The notes: generated by a model not told the origin, from the letters alone. Numbered from the stretch's first letter, positions 27,522 to 37,918 are shown. The stretch is 64,000 bases of DNA from Psychrobacter frigidicola (GCF_007997305.1 NZ_VORZ01000001.1:1302001-1366000), one strand, 5' to 3'. Numbers and translations are program-made.

Positions 27522-28505
27522 CTAATTAATATTCACCACTCCCCAACATTTAGGAAATTGCGTACAACCAAAAAATACCTGACCTTGTCGCGCACCTTTT
27601 TTAGCGACGCGCTCAATCATTTCCCCATTACATTTTGGGCAAGTAGGAATAGTAACCGAAATAATAGGGTCGCTAACTTGCTCCATTATAAAACTTTCGT
27701 TATTGTGAATATCATTGATTTGAGATTCAAACTCGACAATATCAAACGGTGTGATAAAGATAGCGTTTTTGCTGATGAACTTCATAATTGATGAGTCATA
27801 AGCTTGTTCGACTTGACCCGACCATCGAGGATGCTCTCTTATTTCAGCACTCTTTGGAGATTTTAGCTCAGACGGTTTTGGGTTCTGCTTAGGTATTAAG
27901 TTATTGTTAGACTTATAACTTGGCTTAGTCCTTGGATCAGCATGCTTATTTTTTAAATACGCTTTATGCTGTCTATTGGTTCGCCAAGATTTTGCAAAGC
28001 GATTGGTTTGAATCTGTTCAACTATTAACTGAACCTCTGCTTCGGTTAATATCTTATCCTGCTTTTTCTTAATATAAGATATGACCCCACCTTTTAAGAC
28101 ATGCTCGGGCAATTCCTCACGGGTTTTAAGCTCACATTCACCGATGAGGGCAATCATAGAATGAAAGTAACTCATATCCAGCTCAAGCAACTCAGCGAGC
28201 GTCTTAATATGTAGATAGTTCTGGCGTAATGGATTTTGGAATTTGTATTTTCGTCCCATTATCGTTTGCGTCCACTGCGCTTGCTTCTCCTTACCAAATA
28301 TCCAACCTTTATAGTTCTTAGTTTCGATCACAAAAATGCCGTACACAGAGACGATAACATGGTCAATTTGGGTACTGCCGCCATTACGTAATGGCAAAGT
28401 GATATTATTCAAGCGATGATAGACGGCTTTATCAAGCTTGAGCCACGTGGCAATGTTCATGACGGTCTCACCTAAGATACCTTTGAAGCTGGACATGAGG
28501 GACAT
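27522..28505 (-). CDS. NERD-domain nuclease-like protein with C4 zinc finger
   Basis: A 327-residue protein with an N-terminal NERD domain (nuclease-related; restriction-like fold): IDHVIVS at about 47-53 and the IETKNYKG segment give the D...ExK pattern of the active site. A polar linker with repeated Lys/Pro/Asn follows, and at the C-terminus two CxxC pairs (CPKCNGEM, CTQFPKCWG) form a topoisomerase-type C4 zinc finger. DNA binding or repair is likely, and its role is unknown. Start is the first ATG of two close ones. It converges with the DUF779 gene. Confidence 0.85.
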   Translation of the reverse strand: MSLMSSFKGILGETVMNIATWLKLDKAVYHRLNNITLPLRNGGSTQIDHVIVSVYGIFVIETKNYKGWIFGKEKQAQWTQTIMGRKYKFQNPLRQNYLHIKTLAELLELDMSYFHSMIALIGECELKTREELPEHVLKGGVISYIKKKQDKILTEAEVQLIVEQIQTNRFAKSWRTNRQHKAYLKNKHADPRTKPSYKSNNNLIPKQNPKPSELKSPKSAEIREHPRWSGQVEQAYDSSIMKFISKNAIFITPFDIVEFESQINDIHNNESFIMEQVSDPIISVTIPTCPKCNGEMIERVAKKGARQGQVFFGCTQFPKCWGVVNIN

Positions 28506-28776
28506 TAATTTTGGCTCGATGTGTGTTATTTTAATACAAGGGTGCGGTAAAAACAGCTTTATGGCGTCTTACTTACCCATTCATTTTTTGCAGTGCAATC
28601 ATAAACAATTATTTTTATAAATGTAGCAATAATTTAATAACTATTAACGGTATGTTGCCTAAGTCTGTTGATGCTAAGCACTTTTGCAACATATGACTTT
28701 AATAATACCTGCTAGCTAAAGAGGTATAGTACGATATCAAATCTTTATCTTTAATACAGATTTTTGGATTATAAAT

Positions 28777-29382
28777 ATGAATACACCTGCTATCTCTTTA
28801 CTTAAAATAACGCTCAGTACCTGTTTATTGATGTCATTACCAGTGATAGGTTTTGCGGCTATCCATACACCGCAAAAATGGAAGTTGGATGTACCAAAAA
28901 CCAACGTAGATTTTAAGGTAGCGTATTTAGGCAGTGGTACCGTTAAAGGTCAGTTTAACAAAGTGAATGGCGCCATTAACTATGATGTAAAAAACCCAAC
29001 GGATACTACTATAAATTTCACCGTAAATACCAATAGTATAGATGCAGGAGGGAAACTACGGAATGCCTTTTTGCGCCGAAAAGAACTGCTTAATACAGCG
29101 CAATATCCTACGATGGTCTTTGTATCAAAGAAAGTGAATATGATTAATGCTAAAGAAGCAAACGTAACCGGAGATTTTACTGTGTTGGGTCAAACCAAAC
29201 CTTTAACGGTTAAAGTAACGCTAGCCAATGTTGAAAATGATCCAGTCACTCGAAAACCTATGTTAAAGTTTCGGGCAACTGGCTTAATCGATAGATATAC
29301 CTATGGTGTAACGGCTTTTCCAAATATAGTCGGCAATATGATACCGCTTGATATATCGGGTAAACTTATTGCTGCTAGTTAA
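28777..29382 (+). CDS. YceI-family periplasmic protein
   Basis: A 201-residue protein with a signal peptide (about residues 1-28, ending GFAA) and a YceI lipocalin-like domain, recognised by WKLDVPKTNVDFKV and, later, the RNAFLRRKELLNTAQYP block and TGDFTVLGQTKPL. YceI proteins bind polyisoprenoid or other amphiphilic molecules in the periplasm and respond to stress, but the ligand here is unknown. It is monocistronic and ends in a bidirectional hairpin. Confidence 0.92.
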   Translation: MNTPAISLLKITLSTCLLMSLPVIGFAAIHTPQKWKLDVPKTNVDFKVAYLGSGTVKGQFNKVNGAINYDVKNPTDTTINFTVNTNSIDAGGKLRNAFLRRKELLNTAQYPTMVFVSKKVNMINAKEANVTGDFTVLGQTKPLTVKVTLANVENDPVTRKPMLKFRATGLIDRYTYGVTAFPNIVGNMIPLDISGKLIAAS

Positions 29383-29396
29383 GCTTTTTAGCTTCT

Positions 29397-29437
29397 AAAA
29401 AAAGAGTTACTGAGATATTCTAGTAGCTCTTTTTTTG
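29397..29437. terminator. bidirectional terminator
   Basis: AAAAAAAGAGTTACT pairs (one G-U) with AGTAGCTCTTTTTTT. It lies between the converging YceI and lipoprotein genes. Confidence 0.75.
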
Positions 29438-29456
29438 TCAGTGCTTTTAATTTTAA

Positions 29457-29804
29457 TTATCGAAGTCCAAATACATTAACGTAAAAGTCTTGCCCATCGT
29501 CTGTTTTCTCAACAGTATAAGTGATAGGAATCTCTGTTGAATTATCATTGGTATTAGCATGAATCTCTAACTGTGCAGCACACTCAAAAGCCCCAGTCTT
29601 ATCATTCTCATCCGTTGTTCTTATGCTATTAATGGCATAGGTAAACTTTTCTGCAGTTTCACTACCCAGTTGTATAGCCATCTCTTCATTTGCTATTTCT
29701 TTTATAGTGTCTATTACTTCAGGAGCACTGCATTTGGGAATAGTAGAGGGTGAGCAAGCACTGATTAAAGCGATTAGAGGTATAACTAGTAGCGATTTAT
29801 ACAT
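29457..29804 (-). CDS. small hypothetical lipoprotein
   Basis: A 115-residue predicted lipoprotein. Signal peptide MYKSLLVIPLIALISAC with lipobox ISAC (Cys17). The mature part is acidic with two cysteines (PKCSAPE and FECAAQ) and reads like a small beta domain. No family recognised. AAGGAG upstream of the ATG. Confidence 0.8.
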   Translation of the reverse strand: MYKSLLVIPLIALISACSPSTIPKCSAPEVIDTIKEIANEEMAIQLGSETAEKFTYAINSIRTTDENDKTGAFECAAQLEIHANTNDNSTEIPITYTVEKTDDGQDFYVNVFGLR

Positions 29805-30001
29805 ATAAGTAACTCCTTGTTCAGACCTAAGCTGTTAAACATATTGACTGTAATATATTAGCTATTTTATTGTTAGGATAAGACAGTCGTTTATTATAGC
29901 GGACTTCAATGCCATATTGCTTTTAACGTAGTCTATTATAAATATTTGAACGGTTTTTGAAACTCTTACTACAAGCATAGATTCAGACATAAATTCAAAA
30001 T

Positions 30002-30047
30002 AATAAAAAAGCCCCAAGTTATTTAAATAACTTGGGGCTTTTTTATT
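30002..30047. terminator. bidirectional transketolase terminator
   Basis: A palindrome with arms of about 23 bases and no loop: AATAAAAAAGCCCCAAGTTAT and its reverse complement. It sits just after the transketolase stop on the minus strand. Confidence 0.85.
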
Positions 30048-30068
30048 GCGTGCTGCTATAAAAACTAA

Positions 30069-32066
30069 TTAAACCAAACTATTCACCGCATCAATCACAG
30101 CTTCAGTGGTAATACCAAACTCTTTATACAAGTCACTAGCAGGCGCTGACTCGCCATAAGTCGTCATGCCGATGACTTTGCCATCTAAGCCGACGAACTT
30201 ATACCAGTAATCAACATGCGCAGCTTCTACCGCCACGCGAGCGCGTATGTTAGCAGGCAAGACGGCTTCGCGGTAGCTGGCATCTTGTTCGTTAAATATT
30301 TCAGCACAAGGCATAGAAACTACTCTGACGCCAACACCATTACTACTTAACGTCTCATAGGCTTGCATAGCAAGGCCCACTTCTGAGCCTGTTGAGATAA
30401 TGATAGCTTGCAGCTCGCCCTGCTCTTTAGCCAGAATATAACCACCTTTAGTGATATTAGCAACCTGCTCAGCATTACGCTGTTGATGTGGCAAACTTTG
30501 ACGGCTAAAGATCAATGCTGATGGATTATGCGCAGATTTAATCGCTTCAACCCAAGCACTAGCAGATTCAGTCGCATCACAAGGACGCCATGTATGTAGA
30601 TTTGGTGTGGTACGTAAGCTAGTTAATTGCTCAACCGGCTGATGCGTCGGGCCATCTTCACCCAAACCAATCGAGTCATGAGTATAGACATGAATGATAC
30701 GCTGCTTCATTAATGCGCCCATACGCACGGCGTTACGAGCGTACTCCATGAACATCAAAAAGGTTGCGACGTAAGGGATAAAGCCGCCATGCAGCGCGAT
30801 ACCGTTAGCAATCGCGGTCATGCCAAATTCACGCACACCATAATAGATATAGTTACCAGCGGCGTCTTCTTGGATACCTTTAGCATCTTTAAATAGTGTT
30901 AAGTTCGAGCCCGCGAGATCCGCTGAACCCCCCATAAGCTCTGGTAATAATGGCTGCAAAATATTGATGGCATTTTGACTGGCTTTACGGCTGGCGACAT
31001 CACCGCCTTGCTCTTGAGTTTGCTGAATATAGTCTTGGGCGTTCTTATCAAAGTCAGCAGGCAGATCACCATCTAGACGACGTATCAATTCAGCCGCTAG
31101 CTCTGGGTAAGCTTTTTTATAGTTTTCAAAATCCGCTTGCCAGTTCTTTTGTAAGACATCACCTTTTGGCTTGGCATCCCATGCTTGATAGATTTCATCA
31201 TCTAAGTCAAATGGGGCATGCGTCCATGATAGCGCATCACGAGTTAAGACGATTTCATCATCACCCAGTGGCGCTCCATGGCTAGACGCTAAGCCTTGCT
31301 TGTTCGGGCTACCAGCACCAATAGTAGTTTTACAAATGATTAGGCTTGGCTTATTACTCTCGTCAATTGCTGCTGTCGTGGCTTGAGTGATAGCGTCAGT
31401 GTCATGGCCATCGACTTTGATAACGTGCCAGCCATACGCTTCAAAGCGCGCTTGGGTGTCATCAGTGAACCAGCCGTCAACATCACCATCGATAGAGATG
31501 CCATTATCGTCGTAATAGAAGACTAATTTACCCAACCCCAATGTACCGGCAAGCGAGCACACTTCATGGCTGATACCTTCCATCAAGCAACCATCGCCTA
31601 AGAACGCATAAGTATGATGGTCAACGATATTATGACCGTCACGATTGAACTGCGCAGCTAACGTTTTTTCAGCGATAGCAAAACCAACAGCGTTAGCAAT
31701 ACCTTGTCCTAATGGACCGGTAGTGGTCTCAATACCTGGGGTATAACCAAGCTCAGGATGGCCAGGGGTTTTTGAATGCAGTTGGCGGAAGCTTTTTAGG
31801 TCATCAACACTAACGTCATAGCCAGATAAATGTAGCAATGAATAGATGAGCATTGAGCCATGACCGTTTGATAAAACAAAACGGTCGCGGTTATACCAGT
31901 TAGGATCTGCAGGGTTATGTTTTAAGAACTTGCGCCATAATACTTCAGCAATATCGGCCATACCCATCGGTGCACCAGGGTGTCCAGAATTGGCTTTTTG
32001 AACCGCATCAAATGATAGTACACGGATAGCATTGGCTAATTTACGTTCATTAATTGGGGTTGGCAT
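30069..32066 (-). CDS. tkt: transketolase
   Basis: Transketolase transfers two-carbon units between sugar phosphates with thiamine diphosphate, linking the pentose phosphate pathway and glycolysis. The 665-residue protein has the family's normal length. Seen: [17 protein letters not shown] near residue 26, the TPP motif GDGCLMEG with the following Asn, the DGHDTD segment, and in the pyrimidine domain the [14 protein letters not shown] block with the [16 protein letters not shown] motif. Start is supported by AGGA 7 bases before the ATG. Monocistronic with its own terminator. Confidence 0.96.
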   Translation of the reverse strand: MPTPINERKLANAIRVLSFDAVQKANSGHPGAPMGMADIAEVLWRKFLKHNPADPNWYNRDRFVLSNGHGSMLIYSLLHLSGYDVSVDDLKSFRQLHSKTPGHPELGYTPGIETTTGPLGQGIANAVGFAIAEKTLAAQFNRDGHNIVDHHTYAFLGDGCLMEGISHEVCSLAGTLGLGKLVFYYDDNGISIDGDVDGWFTDDTQARFEAYGWHVIKVDGHDTDAITQATTAAIDESNKPSLIICKTTIGAGSPNKQGLASSHGAPLGDDEIVLTRDALSWTHAPFDLDDEIYQAWDAKPKGDVLQKNWQADFENYKKAYPELAAELIRRLDGDLPADFDKNAQDYIQQTQEQGGDVASRKASQNAINILQPLLPELMGGSADLAGSNLTLFKDAKGIQEDAAGNYIYYGVREFGMTAIANGIALHGGFIPYVATFLMFMEYARNAVRMGALMKQRIIHVYTHDSIGLGEDGPTHQPVEQLTSLRTTPNLHTWRPCDATESASAWVEAIKSAHNPSALIFSRQSLPHQQRNAEQVANITKGGYILAKEQGELQAIIISTGSEVGLAMQAYETLSSNGVGVRVVSMPCAEIFNEQDASYREAVLPANIRARVAVEAAHVDYWYKFVGLDGKVIGMTTYGESAPASDLYKEFGITTEAVIDAVNSLV

Positions 32067-32366
32067 GGAGTGTCCTAATATTCGGATAAGAAGTATTAAA
32101 GATAAGAGGAGGATTTACTCAAAGCAGAATAACATAAGGACGCCAAACGCGCCCTAAGTTATAGACTGTAAAATCAGAATGCAATGTTAACATATTTGGC
32201 ACAAGTGACGCTAAAAAATGGCGTGACAACAGCGTTTGGATTTAATAATCATTCATATCGGTTTTGTTAAATTAGCATCGATAATAAGCAACTGCGACAG
32301 GTCTATTAGTAAAGACTAAATCTCAAGAGCCGCACTACGAATAAACTTGACTAGCATAAGTAGTAT
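32067..32366. other. transketolase upstream region with copy 1 of a 65-bp repeat
   Basis: No gene. It should contain the tkt promoter, which I cannot place. Its main feature is the direct repeat at 32224-32288. Confidence 0.4.
32224..32288. repeat. 65-bp imperfect direct repeat, copy 1
   Basis: Matches 33809-33873 at about 53 of 65 positions without gaps; blocks TTTGGATTT and GTTAAATTAGC are identical. The two copies bracket the SDR/IacB-like pair. Confidence 0.75.
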
Positions 32367-33110
32367 TTAACGCATAAATAAGCCACCATTAATATCCCAC
32401 GTGGCCCCCGTTACACCAAATGCATCACGTTGCAGCAACTGCGCGACAATATTACCAATAAAACTAGGACTAGCCAAAGCTTTTACAGGGATCACATTTT
32501 CTAATAAATGTTGCAGTTTTTCAGGGGGAACTAACTCATATACAATCGGTAAATCTATAGGTCCAGGGGCAACCGCATTAACGGTGACGCCCTGTGCTGC
32601 TAAATTGCTAGCAAACACCTTGGTCATTGTCAGAATGCCGCCTTTGCTAGCAGCATAATGTACACTAGCTGCCGCCCCACCATTTTGACCCGCTAATGAA
32701 GCCATATTGACAATACGGCCGTACCCTTTTTCTGCTAAATAAGCACCAAACACTTGGCAACCAAATAATGTACCGCGCAGGTTAATATTTATAACTTGAT
32801 CGAACTCCTCGGCGGTTACGTCCATTACAGAGGTCATTAAAGTGAGAGCAGCGTTATTAACCAGACCGTTCACTTGTCCAAAACGGGCTTCAACGTTCGC
32901 TAATACTTGCTCGAAATCCTGTTTTTTTGTCACGTCCAACTTAAACCCGACAGCAGTATTGCCATCAGTATCGAGTTTTTTGGCTAATTCAACAGCTTTT
33001 TCCTCGTTAATATCAGTGATTGCTACGCGAAAACCGTTGCTGATAAGCGCTTTAGCAATACACTCTCCTAAGCCTTGACCAGCACCAGTTATTACAATGA
33101 CGTCTTTCAT
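32367..33110 (-). CDS. short-chain dehydrogenase/reductase
   Basis: A 247-residue SDR with the NAD(P) turn TGAGQGLG at 8-15, the strand DVTKKQDF with Asp, the NNAA motif near 87-90, a catalytic Ser (NMASLAGQNGG), and the YxxxK pair in HYAASKGGI with Tyr and Lys. The C-terminus keeps DINGGLFMR like FabG-type enzymes. The substrate is not known. The gene follows an IacB-like gene by 38 bases on the same strand and may form an operon with it. Confidence 0.9.
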   Translation of the reverse strand: MKDVIVITGAGQGLGECIAKALISNGFRVAITDINEEKAVELAKKLDTDGNTAVGFKLDVTKKQDFEQVLANVEARFGQVNGLVNNAALTLMTSVMDVTAEEFDQVININLRGTLFGCQVFGAYLAEKGYGRIVNMASLAGQNGGAAASVHYAASKGGILTMTKVFASNLAAQGVTVNAVAPGPIDLPIVYELVPPEKLQHLLENVIPVKALASPSFIGNIVAQLLQRDAFGVTGATWDINGGLFMR

Positions 33111-33148
33111 GATAGTTCTCTTTTAACAGTTTTTTCTTAATAAATGAC

Positions 33149-33508
33149 TTATTCAGGCACAATCAATTCTCTGCCAATACGGGCTTCAATCTTACAATAT
33201 TTCCACAATTTATAAGTGCCGTCACCGACTGGAACGGTTCTAAAGAAATTACAAGCAGCAATAATCGTTTCAATATCTGGCACATCAGCCATGATATAAG
33301 CCATCCAAGGGGCAGATGAGGCAGCACCTACTTGTAGACGATCGTCATCCATAATACCTAAAATGCTTAGTCCCGGTAATTCATCGATATTTTGTAACAT
33401 TTGACTAAATGCCTGCCAAACTTGCTTCATCTCTTCTATCGGAGCATCCATAAAGTTTTGGTTGATACCAATACAAAATAGTACACGGTGTGATTCTAAC
33501 TTTTCCAT
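33149..33508 (-). CDS. IacB-like small protein
   Basis: A 119-residue protein beginning MEKLESHRVLFCIGINQNF. The opening, the APWMAYIMADVPD segment and the FRTVPVGDGTYKLWKY block remind me of IacB, a small protein of unknown function encoded in indole-3-acetate degradation clusters; this is recognition from memory and should be verified. No other iac-type gene is nearby, except the SDR downstream. The fold looks like a small alpha/beta ferredoxin-like domain, as in dimeric ligand-binding monooxygenase-type proteins. A start with AAGGG upstream is used. Confidence 0.6.
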   Translation of the reverse strand: MEKLESHRVLFCIGINQNFMDAPIEEMKQVWQAFSQMLQNIDELPGLSILGIMDDDRLQVGAASSAPWMAYIMADVPDIETIIAACNFFRTVPVGDGTYKLWKYCKIEARIGRELIVPE

Positions 33509-33808
33509 TGCAATACCCTTTTCAGGTTGGTTTTAGTTTTAAATAAAAATTAAATAGCTGATCATACTTATCCTAGATAAAGTGCATACCTAAATACCCG
33601 CATAACATGCCGTCTACAGTTATAAGAGAAATTTTCTTATGAATGTACGTTGTGTGTCTAGTGACCACTGATTGATTAATGCGATAAATATCAGTGGCGA
33701 TGCATCAAGGTAACTTCTTAGATAAGTAAGGTTAGTCTGACTTAGTCAAAGTGTTTTCTACTTTACGCGCCATATAACTAACATAGAATTTATGAATTAT
33801 ATCGGGTA

Positions 33809-33873
33809 TGACTACAGCATTTGGATTTGATAACCATTCTTAACAGTTTCGTTAAATTAGCGTGGATAGTAAG
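33809..33873. repeat. 65-bp imperfect direct repeat, copy 2
   Basis: Same orientation as 32224-32288. It ends exactly where the serS terminator stem begins. Confidence 0.75.
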
Positions 33874-33912
33874 AAGCCAACTATTAGGCTAGTGCTTAAT
33901 AGTTGGCTTCTT
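33871..33912 (-). terminator. serS terminator
   Basis: AAGAAGCCAACTATTA pairs perfectly with TAATAGTTGGCTTCTT around a 10-base loop, 30 bases after the serS stop. The T-run is short, so confidence is moderate. Confidence 0.55.
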
Positions 33913-33941
33913 ATAAAACTGAAACTGTTATGTGTAGCTTA

Positions 33942-35228
33942 TTAAGCCGAAATAGTCTCAGCACCGCCCATAAACGGACGCAGTACTTCCGGAATGGTAA
34001 TACTACCATCAGCGTTTTGATGGTTCTCCATTACTGCTAGTAACGTACGGCCTACCGCTAGACCAGAACCATTTAAAGTATGCGCAAGAGCAGTTTGCTT
34101 ACCATCTTTCACTCGGGTGCCCATACGGCGTGCTTGAAAGTCGCCACAGTTTGAGCAGCTTGAAATCTCACGATAAGTATCTTGGCTTGGCAACCAGACT
34201 TCAATGTCATACGTTTTTTGTGCAGCAAAACCCATATCTCCCGTGCATAGTTTTACCGTGCGATAAGGTAGATTTAACTGTTGTAAGATATATTCAGCTT
34301 GCCCAGTCATGTCCTCTAACAAGCCATCAGATTGCTCAGCAGTCGCAATATTGACCATCTCAACCTTTTCAAATTGATGCTGACGAATTAGACCACGCGT
34401 ATCACGACCGTGTGAGCCGGCTTCACTACGAAAGCATGGCGTATGTGCCGTAAACTTTAACGGTAGCTCACTGATATCCAAACGCTCGCTGCGGACTAAG
34501 TTTGTCATTGGTACTTCAGCAGTGGGAATAAGGTAAAAGTCGGTACCGTCGTTATTAGTATGATTGGTCAATTTAAATAGGTCATCTTCAAATTTTGGCA
34601 GCTGACCGGTGCCTTTTAAGCTCTCTGAATTAACAATATAAGGCACATAAGTCTCAGTATAGCCATACTTCATCGTATGCGTATTCAACATAAACTGAAT
34701 CAGCGCGCGATGCATTTGTGCCAACTGGCCTGTTAATACGTTAAAACGACTACCGGTTAATTTCGTAGCCGCTTCAAAGTCGAGCATGCCTAAAGTCTCG
34801 CCAATATGAGTATGGTCCTGAATCTCAAAATCGAACTCACGCGGCGTACCCCATTTACGTACTTCTACATTATCATCTTCTGAGCTGCCCACGGGTACAT
34901 CTGCTGCCGGAATATTCGGAATTTGCAATGCTGCGTTTGAGATACGCTCTTGTAGAGTACGTAGATTATCTTCGGCAGTTTTAATCTCACCACTGACATC
35001 CTGCATTTCAGCCAACAGTTCACTAGCATTTTCGCCGGATTTTTTTAGTGCCCCTACTTGCTTTGCCCCAGCATTACGACGTGACTGCAATTCTTCGGTC
35101 TGCACTTGTAATGATTTACGCTCATTCTCAATCGTTTGCCAAAAGTTGATATCTAGCTCATAACCACGAGTGGCCAATTGCTGTTGTAAAGCGCTCAAGT
35201 CGCCGCGTAAGAGTTTTGGATCAATCAT
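33942..35228 (-). CDS. serS: seryl-tRNA synthetase
   Basis: A class II aminoacyl-tRNA synthetase that charges tRNA-Ser (and tRNA-Sec). The 428-residue protein has an N-terminal coiled-coil arm (about residues 28-100) that grips the long variable arm of tRNA-Ser, then class II motif 2 ([21 protein letters not shown]) and motif 3 ([16 protein letters not shown]). Length is normal. It is monocistronic, diverging from the YcxB-like gene. A tRNA-Ser lies at 20.5 kb in this window. Confidence 0.97.
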   Translation of the reverse strand: MIDPKLLRGDLSALQQQLATRGYELDINFWQTIENERKSLQVQTEELQSRRNAGAKQVGALKKSGENASELLAEMQDVSGEIKTAEDNLRTLQERISNAALQIPNIPAADVPVGSSEDDNVEVRKWGTPREFDFEIQDHTHIGETLGMLDFEAATKLTGSRFNVLTGQLAQMHRALIQFMLNTHTMKYGYTETYVPYIVNSESLKGTGQLPKFEDDLFKLTNHTNNDGTDFYLIPTAEVPMTNLVRSERLDISELPLKFTAHTPCFRSEAGSHGRDTRGLIRQHQFEKVEMVNIATAEQSDGLLEDMTGQAEYILQQLNLPYRTVKLCTGDMGFAAQKTYDIEVWLPSQDTYREISSCSNCGDFQARRMGTRVKDGKQTALAHTLNGSGLAVGRTLLAVMENHQNADGSITIPEVLRPFMGGAETISA

Positions 35229-35528
35229 AATATTGCCTATAGCGCTAAGGGTTGAGTGATAGAAGTAATAATAAAGAGGTCAAAATAGGATAACTGCTAT
35301 GATAACAATACCCAGCAGATTTGACTACGTTTTCGCGTGTTGCAGTATTCGCTTATGGGTTGTAAATATCCACCATAACAACAGACAGCGATGCTTATAT
35401 GTTTCATTTAGGAGCGCTTTTCGGTAAGATAAGCATACGTTATTCCACTTACTGCCAACTTTGGCATAACGGATGACAACCGTTGCTTTTAATCCAACAC
35501 TTTTAATATAAGTATTCGAGAACCTTTT

Positions 35529-36188
35529 ATGGCCCTTTACCCTTATACGCTACAACCTGTCGCCTTAAACTTAACTGAAGCTGAGTTTCAGCAAGCGCAA
35601 TACGAGCTATTTACCAATGCCAGTCCCAATTTTGGTCTAAAAAGCATCAAAATGAAAGAATGGATCTTTATAGCGATAGGCGTCATATTAGCCGTGACAG
35701 GACTGATTTTTGTATCGGGCTATTCAACCATTATATTTTGGATGATACTCGTCGCAGTAGTCATTTACTTACTAGTGCGTACTATTGGTTTTAAATGGTA
35801 CGTCAAAAAAGAGTTTGAAAAACAAGTCGCGGCACAAGAGATGCCAGATGAGATGCGCCAAATGAAGCTAGGCGTACAAAAGCATGGCTTGGTCATGGCT
35901 ATGGCATCTAATCAGCCAGACCTGATGAAGAGCTCACAAATGCGCGGCATGCAAATGCGTGCAGGTGCGATGCAACAAGCGGTCATTCCTTGGACAGCAG
36001 TCAAAAGCTGGGATGAGACAGACGACTACATATTTATGATGTTTGAAGTTAAAGGTCAGCAAGGCAGCCAAATTGTACCCAAACGCCTACAAGCACAGAA
36101 GTTTCCTATCGATACCGTACGCCAGCATTTGCAAGAAGTGGTACCTATTCGCGGCTTGCAGCCTGAGAAGCTACAACCACCTGCTTAA
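35529..36188 (+). CDS. YcxB-like membrane protein
   Basis: A 219-residue protein with two closely spaced membrane helices (about 44-88) after a short N-terminal cytoplasmic region, and a soluble C-terminal domain with the pattern of YcxB-like proteins: W...VKSWDETDDYIFMMFE and a following VPKRL stretch (about 154-195). Function is not known. Met-rich segment at about 120-150 (MRGMQMRAGAMQQA) is unusual. Probably an inner-membrane protein. Single gene. Confidence 0.8.
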   Translation: MALYPYTLQPVALNLTEAEFQQAQYELFTNASPNFGLKSIKMKEWIFIAIGVILAVTGLIFVSGYSTIIFWMILVAVVIYLLVRTIGFKWYVKKEFEKQVAAQEMPDEMRQMKLGVQKHGLVMAMASNQPDLMKSSQMRGMQMRAGAMQQAVIPWTAVKSWDETDDYIFMMFEVKGQQGSQIVPKRLQAQKFPIDTVRQHLQEVVPIRGLQPEKLQPPA

Positions 36189-36445
36189 GTTTGGTTGACT
36201 GCTTGCTTATTGGGTAGATTATTAATTATATTACTAGATAGCTTGCTGTTGCTAATTCATGAATGCCGCGCAGTTCTGCTATTCGTTTTATAAAACATAA
36301 CATAGGTTTTGATTTGTTTAACTTAACTTATCACTAATGGCCTGTTATGATAATAAACATCAAAGGTATAAAGATTAGCACGCTAATGTATACATCATCA
36401 TTTTTGTAATAATGATTTTTCTACTCACACTACAAGGATAATATT

Positions 36446-36967
36446 ATGAGTAACGCTACCAACAATACAACGACTACTAACAGTAATAATAATGATAGTA
36501 CCAATCAAATCGGCTTAGAAAAAGCAGATATGAGCCATGTAATTGCTAAGCTTAATGGCTTGCTATCAAGCTATCATATGTTTTATATCAACGTTCGCGG
36601 TTATCATTGGAACGTTAAAGGGGAACATTTCTTCTCACTACATCCTAAATTTGAAGAACTATATACTGCGCTACAAATCCAAATTGATGAAATCGCTGAG
36701 CGTATCTTAACCTTAGGCGGCACACCATTTCATGCCTATAGCGACTTTACGCAGCACACTGGTATCTCTGAAGATAAAAACGTGAAAGATGGCAATACCT
36801 GCGTAAGAGGTGTAGTAACTGGCTTGCAAGAGCTTATTGAAGAGCAGCGTCAAGTGTCTGCCTTAGCAGCAGAAAACGAAGATCAAGGCTCAGCAGATCT
36901 TGTGGATGCCTACGTGCAAGAGCAAGAGAAACTGGTCTGGATGTACAATGCATTTTTAGCTCAATAG
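36446..36967 (+). CDS. Dps-family ferritin-like protein, second copy
   Basis: A 173-residue Dps-like protein with an Asn/Thr-rich unstructured N-terminus of about 25 residues, which in Dps proteins contributes to DNA binding, then the iron-binding helix YHWNVKGEHFFSLHPKFEELY and the IQIDEIAERILTLGG segment that hold the ferroxidase site ligands. It is not a close copy of the Dps at 10.8 kb; the two belong to different subgroups (this one resembles MrgA/starvation-inducible Dps). AAGGATAA precedes the ATG. Own terminator. Confidence 0.92.
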   Translation: MSNATNNTTTTNSNNNDSTNQIGLEKADMSHVIAKLNGLLSSYHMFYINVRGYHWNVKGEHFFSLHPKFEELYTALQIQIDEIAERILTLGGTPFHAYSDFTQHTGISEDKNVKDGNTCVRGVVTGLQELIEEQRQVSALAAENEDQGSADLVDAYVQEQEKLVWMYNAFLAQ

Positions 36968-37022
36968 TAGCTTAGGCATAAATAAATTAGAGGACATACC
37001 TACTTAACCATAATCAAAACCA

Positions 37023-37054
37023 TAAAAAAGCACCTTATCTAGGTGCTTTTTTAT
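37023..37054. terminator. bidirectional terminator
   Basis: AAAAAAGCACCT pairs with AGGTGCTTTTTT around a short loop, between the second Dps and DUF2057 genes, which converge. Confidence 0.85.
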
Positions 37055-37071
37055 TATCCAAATTTTGCTTG

Positions 37072-37791
37072 TTATTGCTGAATCCATTGACGCATCTTTT
37101 CACGCTCAGCAGGTGTGGCATTAAGCCAAAGCTGCATAAACTGGTCAAGGGTATTAGCAGATTGATTTGCACTTGCAGCTGGAGTCGCAGTATAAGTTGT
37201 TGAAGACATTACACTAGGATTTTCGTTGCTTTGAGTCGTTGCAACAGGCTGGTCTAGCGCAGCAATAGCGCGCTGATTTTGCAGTTCTGCATTACCGCCA
37301 CCACCAAACACGCCACCTAGTGCTTTACCAAATCCTGAGAAGATACTGCCATCATTGTTATCAATACTTTGCTGACTAGTGATAACCGTATTGTTTTGTT
37401 GTACTGCCAAAGTCGGACGCTCCGCATATTTTTTGGCAGCAGCATAGTCTTCTGGTTGATTAGGCATGACTAAACGGTAGGTTTGGTTATCGGCCAAATC
37501 TGCAGCCACACTTATATTTCCTGAGCGTAGATAGTCATGCTCATCACGGCGCAAGTTATATAAACGGTCGTATTTAGCAGTAATCACGTGCTTCCCGGGC
37601 TGCAACGTGAATTCTTTCGTTAGCGGTTGAAAGACACTTTGTTTGAGCTCTTGGCCATTGATAGCAGTAACCTTGATATTGTTATCCACCAGTAATGTCA
37701 CTGCCGCATGGGACATGATAGATACTGAACTTACGCCAAGGAATAGCGTGCTGATAGTCAACTTTTTTAATGTAGCGGTGGTGTTTTTCAT
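37072..37791 (-). CDS. DUF2057 family (YccT-like) exported protein
   Basis: A 239-residue protein with a signal peptide (about residues 1-28, ending SHAA) and the DUF2057 domain, recognised by VTLLVDNNIKVTAINGQE and the KHVITAKYDRLYN block. The C-terminal part has a glycine-rich patch (GGVFGGGGN) and a Ser/Thr/Asn-rich stretch, then an amphipathic helix. DUF2057 proteins are periplasmic and of unknown function. The start at 37791 has AGGA upstream, and the longer reading would place a second hydrophobic run before the signal. Confidence 0.85.
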   Translation of the reverse strand: MKNTTATLKKLTISTLFLGVSSVSIMSHAAVTLLVDNNIKVTAINGQELKQSVFQPLTKEFTLQPGKHVITAKYDRLYNLRRDEHDYLRSGNISVAADLADNQTYRLVMPNQPEDYAAAKKYAERPTLAVQQNNTVITSQQSIDNNDGSIFSGFGKALGGVFGGGGNAELQNQRAIAALDQPVATTQSNENPSVMSSTTYTATPAASANQSANTLDQFMQLWLNATPAEREKMRQWIQQ

Positions 37792-37918
37792 AAGGTATCC
37801 TATCAGTGATAATGACATTAGGGTAAATGCATTCAGGTTGAGCAAACTTGAGTAGAGTAAACGAAATAAACAACAAATTAAAAACTTTGATCGCTTGCAA
37901 TTATGAGTGTTTGAGGTT

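Larger units (their letters stand above)
33509..33941. other. gene-free region with an inverted repeat, copy 2 of the 65-bp repeat and the serS terminator
   Basis: It holds an 8-bp inverted repeat, CCACTGAT...ATCAGTGG at 33665-33697, which could be an operator for the IacB-like/SDR pair or a weak stem-loop, as well as the direct repeat and terminator listed separately. No open frame of interest. Confidence 0.4.

Noticed and set aside
10795..36967. Two Dps genes as a recent duplication
   Set aside because: The proteins differ in length and sequence; they belong to different Dps subgroups.
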